Below are positions 1 through 10,313 of a DNA stretch of 64,000 bases, piece by piece. Made by a program: the position numbers and the translations under genes. The notes under the pieces were generated by a model. It had not been told where the DNA came from, did not search any database, and saw nothing but the letters and a program-made list of their open reading frames with translations. Origin of the DNA: Paulinella micropora (taxonomy: Eukaryota > Cercozoa > Imbricatea > Euglyphida > Paulinellidae); NCBI GenBank assembly GCA_019918135.1, contig WBZZ01001308.1, positions 65,001 through 129,000 of the forward strand, read 5' to 3'. Each line of letters opens with the position of its first letter. The stretch's first letter is position 1.

Positions 1-677
1 GAGTAAGTCAAGTATCTAGTGGACGGTCTACTACGTGACAACAAGTTGGAAATATGATCCAGGAATCTATTCACAATCATTGAATGTCCAGTATTAATAC
101 AAATACAATATCTGATCAATAACAAGACAGTGTAAAATTATTAATATTAATACAAACTTCATTTATTCTCTGAAGTTTTGTATTAGTATTAATATTACTA
201 GCGACATTCAAGAGGGGGAAGAAAAAGATAATATTTTTTTAAATTTTGAGAGTTTTTTAATTTTGGTTGGAGTATTGATTTTGGTTTAAAAATCTATTTT
301 TGAGTCAGAATTTTTGTTTCTGTTGGAATCTCAATTGCTGCTTTTCCTTCATTTTGATAACTCAGCCTGCTTTGACTTTCAACTTCACCAGGCTACTCAT
401 GATCGTTGTTGTCAACTTATTCATGATCAACGATATTAATAATATTAATATTAATACTAATAATTCTCCAGCGGCGGTGCTGATTCCATGATTGAATTAC
501 CCGGCACTGTTTGAATGTGACTATTACTGATAACAATTTTCCGTCCGGTATTTCAACTCGAGTTCACACTGCATTGATGTAGTATTAATAGATGATTAAT
601 GTATCATACCGTAGGCTAGTACTACGTTTGATCATAGTAGTATTTATGTATTAATCATTCACTCATCATGATTAATC
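1..677. other. AT-rich spacer without a supported gene
   Basis: The stretch is AT-rich with many short TTAATATTAATAC-like runs. It has no long open frame, no RNA gene fold I can recognise and no clear inverted repeat. Nothing further can be said from sequence alone. Confidence 0.6.
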
Positions 678-948
678 TCAATACAATAACTGTCGGCGAG
701 GTCGTCTGACCTTGGCTGAGAGAACCTCCTCGTCCACGCTTACGACCTCGGTTCGTTTGGCGATGGCTCTCGTCGGCATCCGTTGTATCGTACAGCCTCG
801 TGGTCGACAACGGTTGTCCAAAGCGGACACGCTTAGATGCCTGAGGTGAAGAAAGGGGGAGCGAATCAGGATTTGATGAGAGGGGGTGCAGGTAGGTTGC
901 TGGTGGTCCTGAAGATAGAGTGAGAGAGAGGAGGAAAGCATGACATAG

Positions 949-1634
949 TCATAGCATAGAGATAAAGGCGCAAGACAAATTCAAATAACGCGCCATAGTG
1001 GTCAACAGTGGCCAAGGTGTAAAGGACAGCAGGCATGTCAACATTGGTAGTCTGGGAAAACCCAAAAGCCCCGGATTCTGACGTTTCCCGTGAACGTATG
1101 TGAAAGGGTTGAGCATTTGTGTAAGGGTGGGATACTTGATACTGTGACATAGTGGTGTACACATGAAAGAAAACGGAGAAGGAAGACATTGCTTACAGCA
1201 GTACTTTGCAAGAGTGGGAATAAAAGGGTATAGGTGTATAATACCTGTCGGTGGCCAAGTCGCCGGACCCCAAAGGTTGGCTGACCGTGCAGATAGGAAG
1301 GGACTAGGCTGGTAAGATGAATGAGAAGAACTAGATGAACTAGATGAAGGGTTGGACCCGGGGATATTGGACGAGCTGGTGGGAGGCAAAGTATTCTCAT
1401 GAATCTCTTTGTCCTCCAGCGAGGTACCAGCGGTTACGGGCTCAGTTGGTGAGGATGGTGATTGCGGGCTACGGCTACGTCGATTGTCCTCGTCGGCTTC
1501 GGACTCGGACTCTTCGTTGTCAGATCGGTGTTGTTCCGCCAGAATCTGCATCTGGCTGATCGTGTCTCTCTGACCAGCAAGCTTTTTGCTTCTTCAGCAG
1601 CTGATTTAGCTTTGAGTACGACTTTAACATTCAT
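949..1634 (-). pseudogene. Second gag-like ORF set, Ser-rich, overlapping the end of the upstream ORF
   Basis: Minus-strand coding-like sequence follows directly on the larger ORF at 1631-3070. Its first ATG overlaps the upstream stop as ATGA, an arrangement used for coupled re-initiation in some retroelements and viruses. The predicted product starts with an Ala/Lys/Glu-rich helical segment, then an acidic Asp/Glu/Ser/Arg tract, then a long Ser/Pro-rich tail. The open sequence is spread over more than one frame, so it is either spliced or broken about once. No enzymatic domain is visible. I infer a retroelement accessory or gag-tail protein; a host gene is possible. Confidence 0.35.
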
Positions 1635-3070
1635 TGCTTCATAAGCTTCTCCTTCTGTTCGGGGGAGAGTTGGTTGAAGTCGTTATACAAGTTAGCTAAG
1701 GCTGCATCAGTTGTAATGTGAACAGACGTCATGCTTTTCACTGGTGCAGGGGCGCCAGTATCGTCTTCGGATCCTTCTGAGGCAGAAGAGCCAGTTGGGT
1801 TGGAGGAGCTAGACGAGCTAGGCGAGCTCGACGAATGGGCAGGGACAAGACTAGCCTTCGGACGGTCATGGGACCCCTGGTGAGTTCCTCTGTCAATAGG
1901 GTCAGGTGAAGCAGTACGTTGTTTCTTCTTCTTCGGAATGCCCATGCTCGGTGTCCCGCTGTCGTTGTCAAGGTTCAAACGTCGTGCTGTGGCCCTCTGG
2001 TTAGGATCAATGGATTCGGTTGCAGGGCTGCCATAACCGGGTGCACCCACGGCAGGTGACGAGGACGCATCTGGGAGGCGTCCAAACCAAGCTCCAGTGC
2101 CTCTTTCTGCGCGGGCAGACGTTTGGGCAGCTAGAGGAGCATCGAAAACAGATTGGGAACCAGATAGGCGCGTGGAGTGTCTGGCGGGGACTTGACGAAA
2201 GTTGTCTTCAATAGCATGGTGAAACTGGTAGACATCCTCCAAGTGGTTTGTAACTGCGCCATAAATGAGTGTAACCATTTCACTGATTTCTCGGCAAGGA
2301 ACATAGGATACCTCAAGATAACTTCGGACGGTGCTGAATAGCAATGATGACACTGAGTCTGCTAACCGCAGACGTGCAAAGGTGTTAGGCGTAAGCTTGG
2401 GGATATTGGTGTTCCGCGTTTCTTCCATAAACCGATGAGCCAGGTTCACCATCCACCTAGTATTCCAGAACAATTCGGGGTCTATGGCTCTCGCTAGCTG
2501 ACCGGGGTTGGGTTCCTCTTGAGGGTGAGGATTCGATACACGGCAAAATTTGAGAATACGCGTACAGAACATTTCGTAAGCTTGCAACCCAAGTATGTTG
2601 CTGACGCACTGAAGGTACTCGTCATGGTTGGCACCCGTCATTGAGATTCGGGCAGGCCTTCCTGCTTCTACATCTTCGCAGAAATCTTCCCAGCTGTCGG
2701 GTCCCTCTCGGTCTTTCTGCGTTACGAATGTCTCACGAATGTACGGTATCTTTGCCGTGCCAATGCGTAGATACATGCTGCTGCCAACTTTCAAAATGTC
2801 GTCTGGACCAGACCAATTGATCTGTGCACGTCCACTCGATCGGTTAGGGGGGTTAAGACCGTTTGAGGATCGTCTCACACTCTTCCCCTTATCCGGTGAA
2901 CGAACAGGTAAACGCGGTGGTTCCTCTCGGTAGTAGCGATCATCTAAACCGCGTTCCCCATAGGGCACACTATGTTGGTCTCGTCGGAAGTCCTCTCGTG
3001 CGCTTGGGCGGCGGTCTCGACTTCCTCTAGGGGAAGCAATGGCGGTCTCCTCTCCATTTGCCTTCGGCAC
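1631..3070 (-). CDS. Hypothetical 479-residue gag-like protein
   Basis: This is a long minus-strand frame starting at an ATG at 3070. The first ~90 residues are Arg/Asp/Pro/Ser-rich and disordered. A compact, mostly helical domain follows at about residues 95-310 (Trp, Phe and Tyr spaced as in a folded core). The tail is low complexity: a basic Lys/Arg cluster near residues 370-390, Ser runs near 420-440 and an acidic patch. A helical core between disordered charged arms is the usual look of a retroelement gag/ORF1 protein, but I see no zinc knuckle, protease or RT attached. Another gag-like frame with similar Ser runs lies at 35.5-37.2 kb, although the core sequences do not align by eye. Host gene is the alternative. 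Confidence 0.45.
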   Translation of the reverse strand: MPKANGEETAIASPRGSRDRRPSAREDFRRDQHSVPYGERGLDDRYYREEPPRLPVRSPDKGKSVRRSSNGLNPPNRSSGRAQINWSGPDDILKVGSSMYLRIGTAKIPYIRETFVTQKDREGPDSWEDFCEDVEAGRPARISMTGANHDEYLQCVSNILGLQAYEMFCTRILKFCRVSNPHPQEEPNPGQLARAIDPELFWNTRWMVNLAHRFMEETRNTNIPKLTPNTFARLRLADSVSSLLFSTVRSYLEVSYVPCREISEMVTLIYGAVTNHLEDVYQFHHAIEDNFRQVPARHSTRLSGSQSVFDAPLAAQTSARAERGTGAWFGRLPDASSSPAVGAPGYGSPATESIDPNQRATARRLNLDNDSGTPSMGIPKKKKQRTASPDPIDRGTHQGSHDRPKASLVPAHSSSSPSSSSSSNPTGSSASEGSEDDTGAPAPVKSMTSVHITTDAALANLYNDFNQLSPEQKEKLMKQ

Positions 3071-3104
3071 ATCGCATGGTAGGAAAAGTGAGGCACGGTA
3101 TAAT

Positions 3105-3275
3105 CACGTAAACGTTTTCTCAGTCATTCTCGTAACCTTGCTCGTAATCGTTTTCGTAATCATTCTCGTAATCATTCTCATAATCATTCTCGTAAAATAG
3201 ATTTTTTTCGTAGTCTTTCGCATAATCGTTCTCGTAACCGTTCTCGTGGTCGTTATCGTAATCATTCTCACACCG
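3105..3275. repeat. 12-bp minisatellite (TCGTAATCATTC units)
   Basis: About a dozen degenerate copies of a 12-bp unit stand head to tail just upstream of the minus-strand ORF start at 3070. On the minus strand one frame encodes repeats of Glu-Asn-Asp-Tyr. Units differ at one or two bases and one block is interrupted by a short T run. It may be part of a longer N-terminal extension or simply a promoter-proximal minisatellite. Confidence 0.75.
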
Positions 3276-4026
3276 TCAGAGCAAGCCAGTTGGAGTGACA
3301 TGGAAATAAGAGACAACATACAACACTCATACCTGGTTCGTTCCATGTGGATGTTGTTCTTATTGGCCCTTGCTCTATAGCGCAGAAACAGAGGACATAA
3401 CATAGGATGGACGACTGAAAGTGGTTTCGCACCTTGGTGGGGTTGACTGAGGCGAGGAGTTGCCTCTAAGCATTTTCGTTGCCTGGGAAATTTAGCGACT
3501 CTGATCCGTTGATAAACGACAGAGCCTAAATCACATTTATTAGTAAGAACGTATTGATGCAACGTGGGAGATTAGGGGACCGAGCAAAACTATGCTTCAG
3601 GGGCCCTGCTCCCTCCCTTGCAGTTCTGTTTCTAAGCAAGAAAACGCGTGGCAATGCAGACCCTGCCATGAAGTGATTCCGCACTAGTAAATTGGTAATA
3701 GTTACTAACCGCCTCAAAAAGACTAGAAAAATCTGGTACTGGGTGTGGAAAAGTGAATAAAATCACTGTACACTAATTAATACAAAAGAACAGACTTGAA
3801 AAGGTAAAATTTCATAATTATTAATAATAATAAGAACGTAAACTGATGACATCCTGTCCTCGTCGTAATCGGAAAAACAATGACTGAGGTCGGTTAGAAC
3901 ACATTCTTGAGAAAACATAAGATAGTGTCGGCGTGAATCACTACTTATTTCCGAAAGTGGCATGTGTAAAAATAGCCGTTACTCTCCCCCCTTCATAATA
4001 CGAAAAGACGAAAACTCGCATAAATC
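3276..4026. other. Spacer between minus-strand ORF groups
   Basis: No credible gene is seen. The sequence becomes AT-rich between about 3720 and 3960. It separates the gag-like ORF at 1631-3070 from the protease-bearing ORF that ends at 4027. An LTR could lie here, but no second copy was found in the window to support it. Confidence 0.5.
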
Positions 4027-5676
4027 TCACATAAAAATCACACAATACACCTCAATGAGCCCGTTACATACCACGTTCTGTGCCATTGGCAACGTCCTGC
4101 CATCCATTTCCTTGTGTTGGTCCCCCAGATTACGACCGTGTATCGGGAAACCGTCCATGGACAATCGCCGTTGTTCTCTCAAGTGTTCCAGCCGCATGTC
4201 GCACAATGCCACTATCTGATTTGGCGTCCATTCGTCCTCCGAATCGCTTTCCTCATCCGCTGTCTTAGGATCCCCCACCGCAAAAACCTCGCATGCCTCG
4301 TCAGCCGCTGCCTCTTCCGACAGCAGGACCTTCACCGCCGCAAAACTGCCGGCCGTCCATTCCCCCTCACTACCCGGGCTGTCATCCGTTGACCATTTCT
4401 CCATGTTGTATACTGGTGCGTTTTCCCCCGTCCCATACCGCACCGTATACCTTGCACAATCGATGGTTGTATTCATCCGCCTAAGCGCGGCCAAGTTCCA
4501 CAACAGGCCACCTGTGTATGCTGGGACTACCCAAAACTTGTGCATGTATGACGAACCGTCCGCGAGCCGAAACGTCAACAGCATGGTGCCCGTGATTGGT
4601 GTCGATCCCGACACTCCGCTGACCCATCCCTGTGTGCGCCGCAGCGCCTTTTGATACCACAGCTGCCCCCCATACTTATCCTGAAAGTTTTTCCCCATCA
4701 CACTAATCGCCGCCATTGTATCATTCCCAATGAGTTCATCCCCGCCTAGCTCGTCAATCGCCACCCTCGTGTAGGCTAAAGGGAAATCAGCTCGTTTAAT
4801 TGAACTAACCAACCTTTCAGGACTCAAAGAACTAGTGTGCTCCGAAATCTTCTGATAAGTCTGGAGGAGACGTCGGTTGCGTACCCGTTCCTTCTCACCA
4901 TCTCTCCAATTGAGTCCCGTATCCCCCTGAGGCCCCCGGCCCCCATCCTTATCCTTATCCTCCCTCTTCTGGTCTTTCCCTGCCTGTTCCTCTCCCTTAT
5001 CCTCCTTACTGCCAGCCTTTCCCTGGGCCACCTTATTGCCCTCCTTGTTTAAATGCTCTTTATCCCTATCCTTTTTCTCTCCTTGTTCTTTCCCCGTCTC
5101 GTCCTCACGAGTCCGCACCTCTGCCTTCTGCCGTTTGTCGTGTGCCCTATCCCCCCTCCTATCTTCCCTTTCTCTTAACCGTTTCCTGGTCATTCCCCAG
5201 TCAGATCTATGGACTGTCGTTCTTCTTTGCCATCCGCCCTTAAGGGGCTGCCGTATCCCGCCCCGTCTATCCGACTGAGCATTGTTCGCTCCTGCCTTCG
5301 GCGGTCCCCTATCAGCCATGTAATTCCGCCTCGTATCCGCATATTCCATATGTATATGCTTCCCACCTGTTTTGCCAGTTCCCGTAATCACGACGTCGTC
5401 CGCGTCGTCACGCCGCCGCGGTCGCGCCTCTTCCTCCCTGGGCGTCCGCTTCTGTTCAAATATATCATGTTTCCGTTCGTATCTCTGTTCCATTTCCTCC
5501 ACTGATGTAATCCTACCCGACGGCGTGGGTGTGGCCCCTCCCGCCGCCTCTCCGGTAATCCGCCGCTGCCCCTGAAATCGAAACCTGTCGATCCGGGTGC
5601 ACATACGGGAAACTGTTGCCCGCTCCTTTGTTTCCTTCCCCCTCTTTCCCCTCTTTCCGTTCCCTCCTCTTCCCAT
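4027..5676 (-). pseudogene. Charged protein with aspartic-protease-like C-terminal domain (retroelement)
   Basis: This 549-residue frame has two parts. Residues 1-260 are Arg/Lys/Glu/Asp/Gly-rich and disordered. Residues ~285-440 look folded: a GGDELIGN segment sits where a retropepsin active-site loop would be, then a G-V-x-G-S-x-P-I-x-G stretch, a beta-rich segment ending in WVVP, and LLWNLAALRR, which resembles the hydrophobic-Leu-Leu-Gly loop region that closes retroviral proteases. The canonical D-S/T-G is not evident, so I call this a protease-like fold only. The tail is acidic. The start overlaps the Gly/Arg-rich region upstream. A gag C-terminal domain is the alternative. Confidence 0.4.
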
Positions 5677-6516
5677 CCTCTTTTACCTCAGTGGCCATGT
5701 CCGGCCTTGCCGCCGCCGAGCGATATGAGCCCCATCCTTCTCGTCCACGTCCTCCACCACGTGCTCGGTCGCCACCGCCACGTTGCCGTATCCCCGCCGC
5801 CGACAAGTATGATCCCTTGTCCTTGTGCTTCCAGTTGTATTTTTGGATGTTCGCCTCGTTGAATCGTTCCAAATCTTGCAGCTCATGTGGGTGAAACAGT
5901 TTCTCCAATCCCCCCAATTGCCACATGCCGTGCCTGATCGCCTCCTTCAGCTCCTTTATAGCCGCCTCCTGGTCCTCCTTCGAGCATTTGTCCAGCTCGT
6001 CGTGGTACAACGCCTCGTCGCCATGGATTTGGCATTGGCCTCTGATGCGCAAGAACCATATTCCGATTTGCCAATAGCACGATTTGCGCCAATGGCTGTG
6101 CACCTTCAGTGCTCGCCTCTCATATTTCGGTACTCCTGGTGCCCCACTGAGTAGATGATCCGGAGGATATCTTGCCTCTCCCGCCCTCAATTTCGGGTCC
6201 TTTGCCGCGTTCGTATAAAAGGCCGTCTATCCTCCTTGTTGGACGTCTGCCTCGTCCGCCCTCCGCCATATTTCCCCGCCCCCCGCGTGTATCGACCACC
6301 TTGTTGGCCTCTATTACCGCCGTTGCCTTCTCCATCCTGTCTTCCGCCTTGTTGTTGTCGCCCCGACGCCTTGGGCATCTTCGATCGTATCGCCGGATCC
6401 ACCAACAATAACTTGATCGCCTTGACGTCTTCCTGATCCATCTTCCAGGACACCGGGTTGCTTTTGCCCTGCCGCTGCCGCCACTTTTCCTGGTTGTCGA
6501 GAGGTAGTGTCGGCAA
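5513..6516 (-). pseudogene. Gly/Arg-rich linker region of the retroelement
   Basis: Between the gag-like and protease-like ORFs the minus strand stays coding-like in composition. There is a Gln/Gly/Arg-rich stretch, then a Trp-containing helical patch, then Gly/Arg repeats (RGGGR-like) typical of RNA-binding tails. It is spread over more than one frame and so is broken at least once or spliced. RGG-like tails replace zinc knuckles in some gag proteins, which would fit nucleic-acid binding. No catalytic motif is seen. Confidence 0.35.
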
Positions 6517-6541
6517 CTTCAGGCCCCGCTCAAGATTTCCG

Positions 6542-8185
6542 TCACGACGTGCTTAGTAGCTTGGTTCCGCCATAACCCGTGAGAATCAACGGGTATACCC
6601 CTTTTTCGTCGTTGATCAAGCACGTATCCATGACCTCTTGGAATAAGGTCGGTAAGGATACCCTGGCCGCCACCTTCCGTTGTATCACCCCCCTTGCCTG
6701 CAGTTCTTCCTCCGCATCCGTGAGAGCCACAAATCCAAAGACCTCGCCAAAGACGTAATGAATAACGTCCACCATTTGCCAGTGTGCTCTGTCCACATTC
6801 CCATTGACCTGTGCGTCAAAGACATCCTTACACACCTGCTGGTCTGACAGCTTCTGGTTCGCCCCCCGTATCCCCAGGACGTCTGCCAACATGAAGCAGA
6901 TAGACTCGAGATCCTTGCCACTCTGTGCCCCACGCAACTGACTTTTGAACTGTACCGCAAACTGACGCATCATGTTCATATAACTCCTATCCTCCGCCTT
7001 CCCCTGGTCGATGCCCCCGTATCCCCTCTTCGCCAACTCCGTGTCATTCCTCAGCTCCTTTATGATCTTGTCCCTCTTCTCCCATCCCTGGACGGACCCC
7101 TTTGAGGAGCCACTCGCCCAACCCGTAGGCCTCACCTCTTCCTTACCCTCCGACTCCTCGTCCGCCGAATCGTCATCCGACCCCGAGCTCCCCGAGCCCT
7201 TTTTCTTCTTCGCCTTCTTTTTCTTTTTCTTATTCTTCTTCTTTTTCTTTTCCGGTGAGGAGGCCTCCATGTCCTCCGACAGTTTCAGCCGAAGCCTTAT
7301 CCAGGCCACCCATCCATCCACACACCCCCGAATCAACGACAGGTGGTATACCCACATCCTCAACCCTGTCACCGTCGCCGCCTTGACCGCATCATCCATT
7401 TGTGCCCATCCAGTCGCGTTGGTCAAAAGTTTGCCAAGTGCCGATCGTGGATCCTTGAGGTGCCCCATAGCATCCATCGCATCGTTGTACTGCTTCATAG
7501 CCTCCGTGAAGAAACCCGCATACTGTCGCACCTCGTCAGCCCATTTCTGGTTCGCCGTCTCCAACCATGTCACTAGGTCGTCTATCGGGTTCAGCATCAT
7601 CTTCTTATTCCAACCCGAGAATGCCGCCGAAACCTTAGTGTCCTGCTGTCTGATGGCTAGCACCAGCCGCTCACAGGCCTTCGAGAGCTCCTCCACCTTT
7701 CCTTCGCTAATAATTTCCCCGGCCTCCATTATAGGTGGTATGGTGTAAGCCGGCAAAGCCTTCGCCGAGACTTGCGCCCTGTGGTGCCCCACCGCCACCG
7801 CCAAAGCCTCTGCCATGATGGCCAACACCCCTGTCTTGATCCCCGGTCCCCAATGAGGCCTCCCTGCCGAAAGCACCCAGTTGTTCCAATTGGAGATGCT
7901 GTCCTTGATGTTGCCATCTAATGACTCCGTCGTCCAAAGCTTGAGCGAATCCCGGCTCAGTTGTTTGTATATTTCAATGGCTGATGGACTGGTCTGAATC
8001 AGCTCGAGGAAATAGTCGGACATGATTGGCGGATTCCGCTCGTATACCAAAGGAGCCATCTGCGCTGCCCCCTGTTGCTCCACCTCCCCTCCCACCTTCA
8101 TAGGTGTAATGTCCCTCCGCTTGGTCGGCGTGAACATGATCGGTAGCACTGGCAGCGGTATCGCGCCCGGTGGTTCTTCCGCCAT
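6542..8185 (-). CDS. Gag-like 547-residue protein with long poly-Lys segment
   Basis: The frame opens with an ATG at 8185, ten bases below the shared TCTACGTTAG motif. Residues ~50-310 are helix-rich with many Trp residues, as in capsid-type cores. Residues ~312-335 are almost pure lysine, then a Ser/Asp/Glu-rich acidic patch. A second helical domain occupies ~385-540, ending in TGYGGTKLLSTS. The Lys block is a candidate nuclear-localisation or nucleic-acid-binding segment. The order (helical core, basic linker, second helical domain) suits a gag polyprotein, and I call it that by architecture, not by a matched family. The frame is intact, with no internal stop. Confidence 0.45.
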   Translation of the reverse strand: MAEEPPGAIPLPVLPIMFTPTKRRDITPMKVGGEVEQQGAAQMAPLVYERNPPIMSDYFLELIQTSPSAIEIYKQLSRDSLKLWTTESLDGNIKDSISNWNNWVLSAGRPHWGPGIKTGVLAIMAEALAVAVGHHRAQVSAKALPAYTIPPIMEAGEIISEGKVEELSKACERLVLAIRQQDTKVSAAFSGWNKKMMLNPIDDLVTWLETANQKWADEVRQYAGFFTEAMKQYNDAMDAMGHLKDPRSALGKLLTNATGWAQMDDAVKAATVTGLRMWVYHLSLIRGCVDGWVAWIRLRLKLSEDMEASSPEKKKKKNKKKKKKAKKKKGSGSSGSDDDSADEESEGKEEVRPTGWASGSSKGSVQGWEKRDKIIKELRNDTELAKRGYGGIDQGKAEDRSYMNMMRQFAVQFKSQLRGAQSGKDLESICFMLADVLGIRGANQKLSDQQVCKDVFDAQVNGNVDRAHWQMVDVIHYVFGEVFGFVALTDAEEELQARGVIQRKVAARVSLPTLFQEVMDTCLINDEKGVYPLILTGYGGTKLLSTS

Positions 8186-8194
8186 TCGTCGTGA

Positions 8195-8210
8195 CTAACG
8201 TAGAAGGGAC
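8195..8210 (-). promoter_or_regulatory. Shared motif GTCCCTTCTACGTTAG upstream of the gag-like ORF
   Basis: The minus-strand motif ends about ten bases before the ATG at 8185. The same 16 bases occur at 19,218-19,233. A TATATAT box lies about 30 bases further upstream (8238-8244, minus strand), so this could be a promoter/initiator. The TTAG end is equally compatible with a 3' splice acceptor. Confidence 0.6.
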
Positions 8211-8339
8211 AGATTGATAATAATAAAACCCAAACCCATATATACATGTTCCTTTTCAAATATGTTTCCCATCACTTTGTCCACATCCCTTTGCATCCAG
8301 GTATCGCCCGCCTCTTTGCCCCACTTATTCGTTTCCGTT

Positions 8340-8364
8340 CCCCCCCCCCCCCCCCCCCCCCCCC
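8340..8364. repeat. Poly(C) tract
   Basis: An uninterrupted run of about 25 C lies in the gap between two minus-strand ORFs; it is poly(G) on the coding strand. Such runs are prone to length error in sequencing and can form G-quadruplexes. Confidence 0.9.
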
Positions 8365-8600
8365 GTCTGTTACATGCTGGACTGTACCAGCACGTCCCTA
8401 TCCAATTCCTCCATCCATTCCATCATCTCCTCCGCAGTCTCCCGTTGGACCCAAGACCCCCTGTCTTATTCTCGGTTAGACCTCTCCTCCTCTTCCTCAT
8501 CCGTTGTCTCGTCCTCCATATCCTCTTTTTCTTTCTTCCCCCACTTCATTGCCAACTCCTGTATGTGCCTTATCTCCCTTTTTGCCTCCAAGGCTGTCAT

Positions 8601-9827
8601 TCATTCCTTCGTTTCCTCCGACTGCCACTCATTGTCCTCTACACTCCCCTGCGTCTGTTCCTTAGTCCATTTCATCATTAACCGAATTACATACTGTTTC
8701 CACTGTGCAGGATGCTCGTCATGCCATTTGGCCTCCCAAGCCTTAGCCTCTGCCACTGTGCCCTTGAGCGCAGTTTCCACCGACAAGATAACGTCCTGTA
8801 TCATGTCTCCCAGCTTCCTTTCCACCTCTTGAATACGTGTATATTGTCCCCGTGCCTCCTCGGATTCCTTGAAATGCTTCCAACAAGGCTCCCTCATCTC
8901 AACCGGCATCGTACTCGTTCGCTTCTCCCATCTCTTCCTTATAATTTCCCACCTTGCCTCCTCTACCACCTCCTTCCGCCGTTGTGCCCGTTCCTGTCCC
9001 TGTTCCCATGCCTGGGCCAGTGCTGTAACTTGACTCCCCGAGTCATGATCTGAGTCCTCCCTTATTTCTTGTTCCACCATCAACTCTCCTTCTATCTCCT
9101 CGTCTTCCGCCTTCCTCCTCACCTCCCTCGCCATCTTCAGTTCCTGTGTCACCCTTTCCACCTCCTCATCCACTGCCATTTCCTCCATCTGAGTGTGACT
9201 TGTTGCCTCTCTTCCCAGCTCTATGTCCGTCCTCCCTGTTGCCCTCTCTTTGTTGTCCTTTTGTGTCCACTGGTTTCTGTCCTCCCGCAACTGTTTAAGC
9301 CACTCCTGTGTCTCGTCACTGTCCCAATCGTTGTCCGGTGCATGATTCTCCACCCTCTCGATTATTCCTCGTATTCGCAATGGTTCGACGAAAAGTGTCC
9401 AACTGTCCTTTCCCCTTCCTTGGAGAGTTTGCAACCATTTCTTGGCATGTGCTGCCTTCCCCCGTGGCGCAAACCCACGCCGTATGTACCCTTTCCGCCA
9501 CCCATTTCCCCCCCACCTTCGTCAACAAGGCCAGAAAAACATACTGGTTCCTCGCCTCCTTCGACTTAGCGAATAGTCTCCCCGCTCCCTAAACCACCGC
9601 CATCTTAACTCCCATAGTTTCCTAATTGTCATCCACGTTTTATCCCCCGTTATCCGTTCCGTGTGCAAAATTGCCTCCACCCGTTCACTCCACTCTTCAC
9701 CCATCTCCTCTATGAACTGCCGTGCCTCCTCGTCCACCTTTAATTCCATCCGCCTAACTAGTCCCCACTGTTGGTCCCCCTCCGTCAGCTCCAACCTTAG
9801 CTCCCGTTCGCTTATCCTCTGACGTGT
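8601..9827 (-). pseudogene. Highly charged helical protein of the retroelement
   Basis: Coding-like minus-strand sequence starts immediately below the TCTACGTTAG motif at 9828-9837 and runs to 8601. The product is rich in Glu, Lys, Arg and Trp, with heptad-like spacing over long stretches (EERVTQELKMAREVRRK-type helices), so a coiled coil is likely. The reading is split over about two frames. No ATG lies in frame directly after the motif, which would fit either a spliced leader supplying the start or a lost start. Function unknown; it belongs with the neighbouring ORFs by strand, composition and shared upstream motif. Confidence 0.4.
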
Positions 9828-9837
9828 CTAACGTAGA
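9828..9837 (-). promoter_or_regulatory. TCTACGTTAG motif, copy 3
   Basis: The ten-base core is identical to the copies at 8195-8204, 10,240-10,249 and 19,218-19,227, all on the minus strand. The coding-like frame of the charged protein opens directly after its terminal TAG. Confidence 0.6.
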
Positions 9838-9864
9838 AGCATGTGCCATGTTGTCTAGTATCCC

Positions 9865-10227
9865 TCACTCCTCCTTTTTTGCCTTCTTGTTTGGCTTGTC
9901 CCCCTCCTTGTCTCCTAGCCCTCTTTCTCGTTTCTCCTTCTTCCATGCCTCTCTGGCTTCCTTCCATTCTTGTGTGACCATATATCTCGTTCTCCTCATC
10001 CTAACCGCATTTCCGATCGCTCTCTTCAAACCGCATAATTCCCCCTCCTCCGTCTCTTCCTCCCATGTCTTTCTCCACAACTCCGGCGTCTCCTTCTCTC
10101 CCTCGTCCTCGTCTTCCTCCTTCCCCTCGTCCTCATCTTCCTCCTTCCCCTCGTTCTCGTCTTCCTCCTTCCCCTTGTCCCCTTTTTCCTCCTTGCCTGT
10201 CTTTCCCTGATCTTCATCCTCCATCAT
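9865..10227 (-). CDS. Small acidic repeat protein (120 residues)
   Basis: An intact short frame starts with Met-Met at 10,227, about 13 bases below a TCTACGTTAG copy. Residues 10-45 are a tandem repeat of GKEEDEDE-type acidic units. The C-terminal half is basic and ends in KPNKKAKK, a plausible nuclear-localisation signal. Function unknown. Position as the first ORF of the cluster and the shared upstream motif tie it to the retroelement. The left end of the DNA transposon lies only about 90 bases upstream. Confidence 0.45.
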   Translation of the reverse strand: MMEDEDQGKTGKEEKGDKGKEEDENEGKEEDEDEGKEEDEDEGEKETPELWRKTWEEETEEGELCGLKRAIGNAVRMRRTRYMVTQEWKEAREAWKKEKRERGLGDKEGDKPNKKAKKEE

Positions 10228-10239
10228 ATTGTCGTAAAC

Positions 10240-10249
10240 CTAACGTAGA
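10240..10249 (-). promoter_or_regulatory. TCTACGTTAG motif, copy 2
   Basis: Minus-strand copy of the ten-base motif, 13 bases before the ATG-ATG start at 10,227. An A/T-rich AAAATATA precedes it directly. Confidence 0.6.
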
Positions 10250-10309
10250 TATATTTTCCTGTATCATCTAACTCATGTTTCCCCTAATCCCCCCATCCTC
10301 CGCTCCTCC

Positions 10310-10313
10310 CAAG
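10310..10313. repeat. Target-site duplication CAAG (left)
   Basis: CAAG stands immediately outside the left inverted repeat, and an identical CAAG stands outside the right one at 18,017-18,020. Four bases could match by chance at one offset, so this is suggestive only. Confidence 0.5.

Noticed and set aside
7011-7748. 245-residue plus-strand frame with poly-Phe
   Set aside because: Antisense of the poly-Lys gag-like ORF at 6542-8185.
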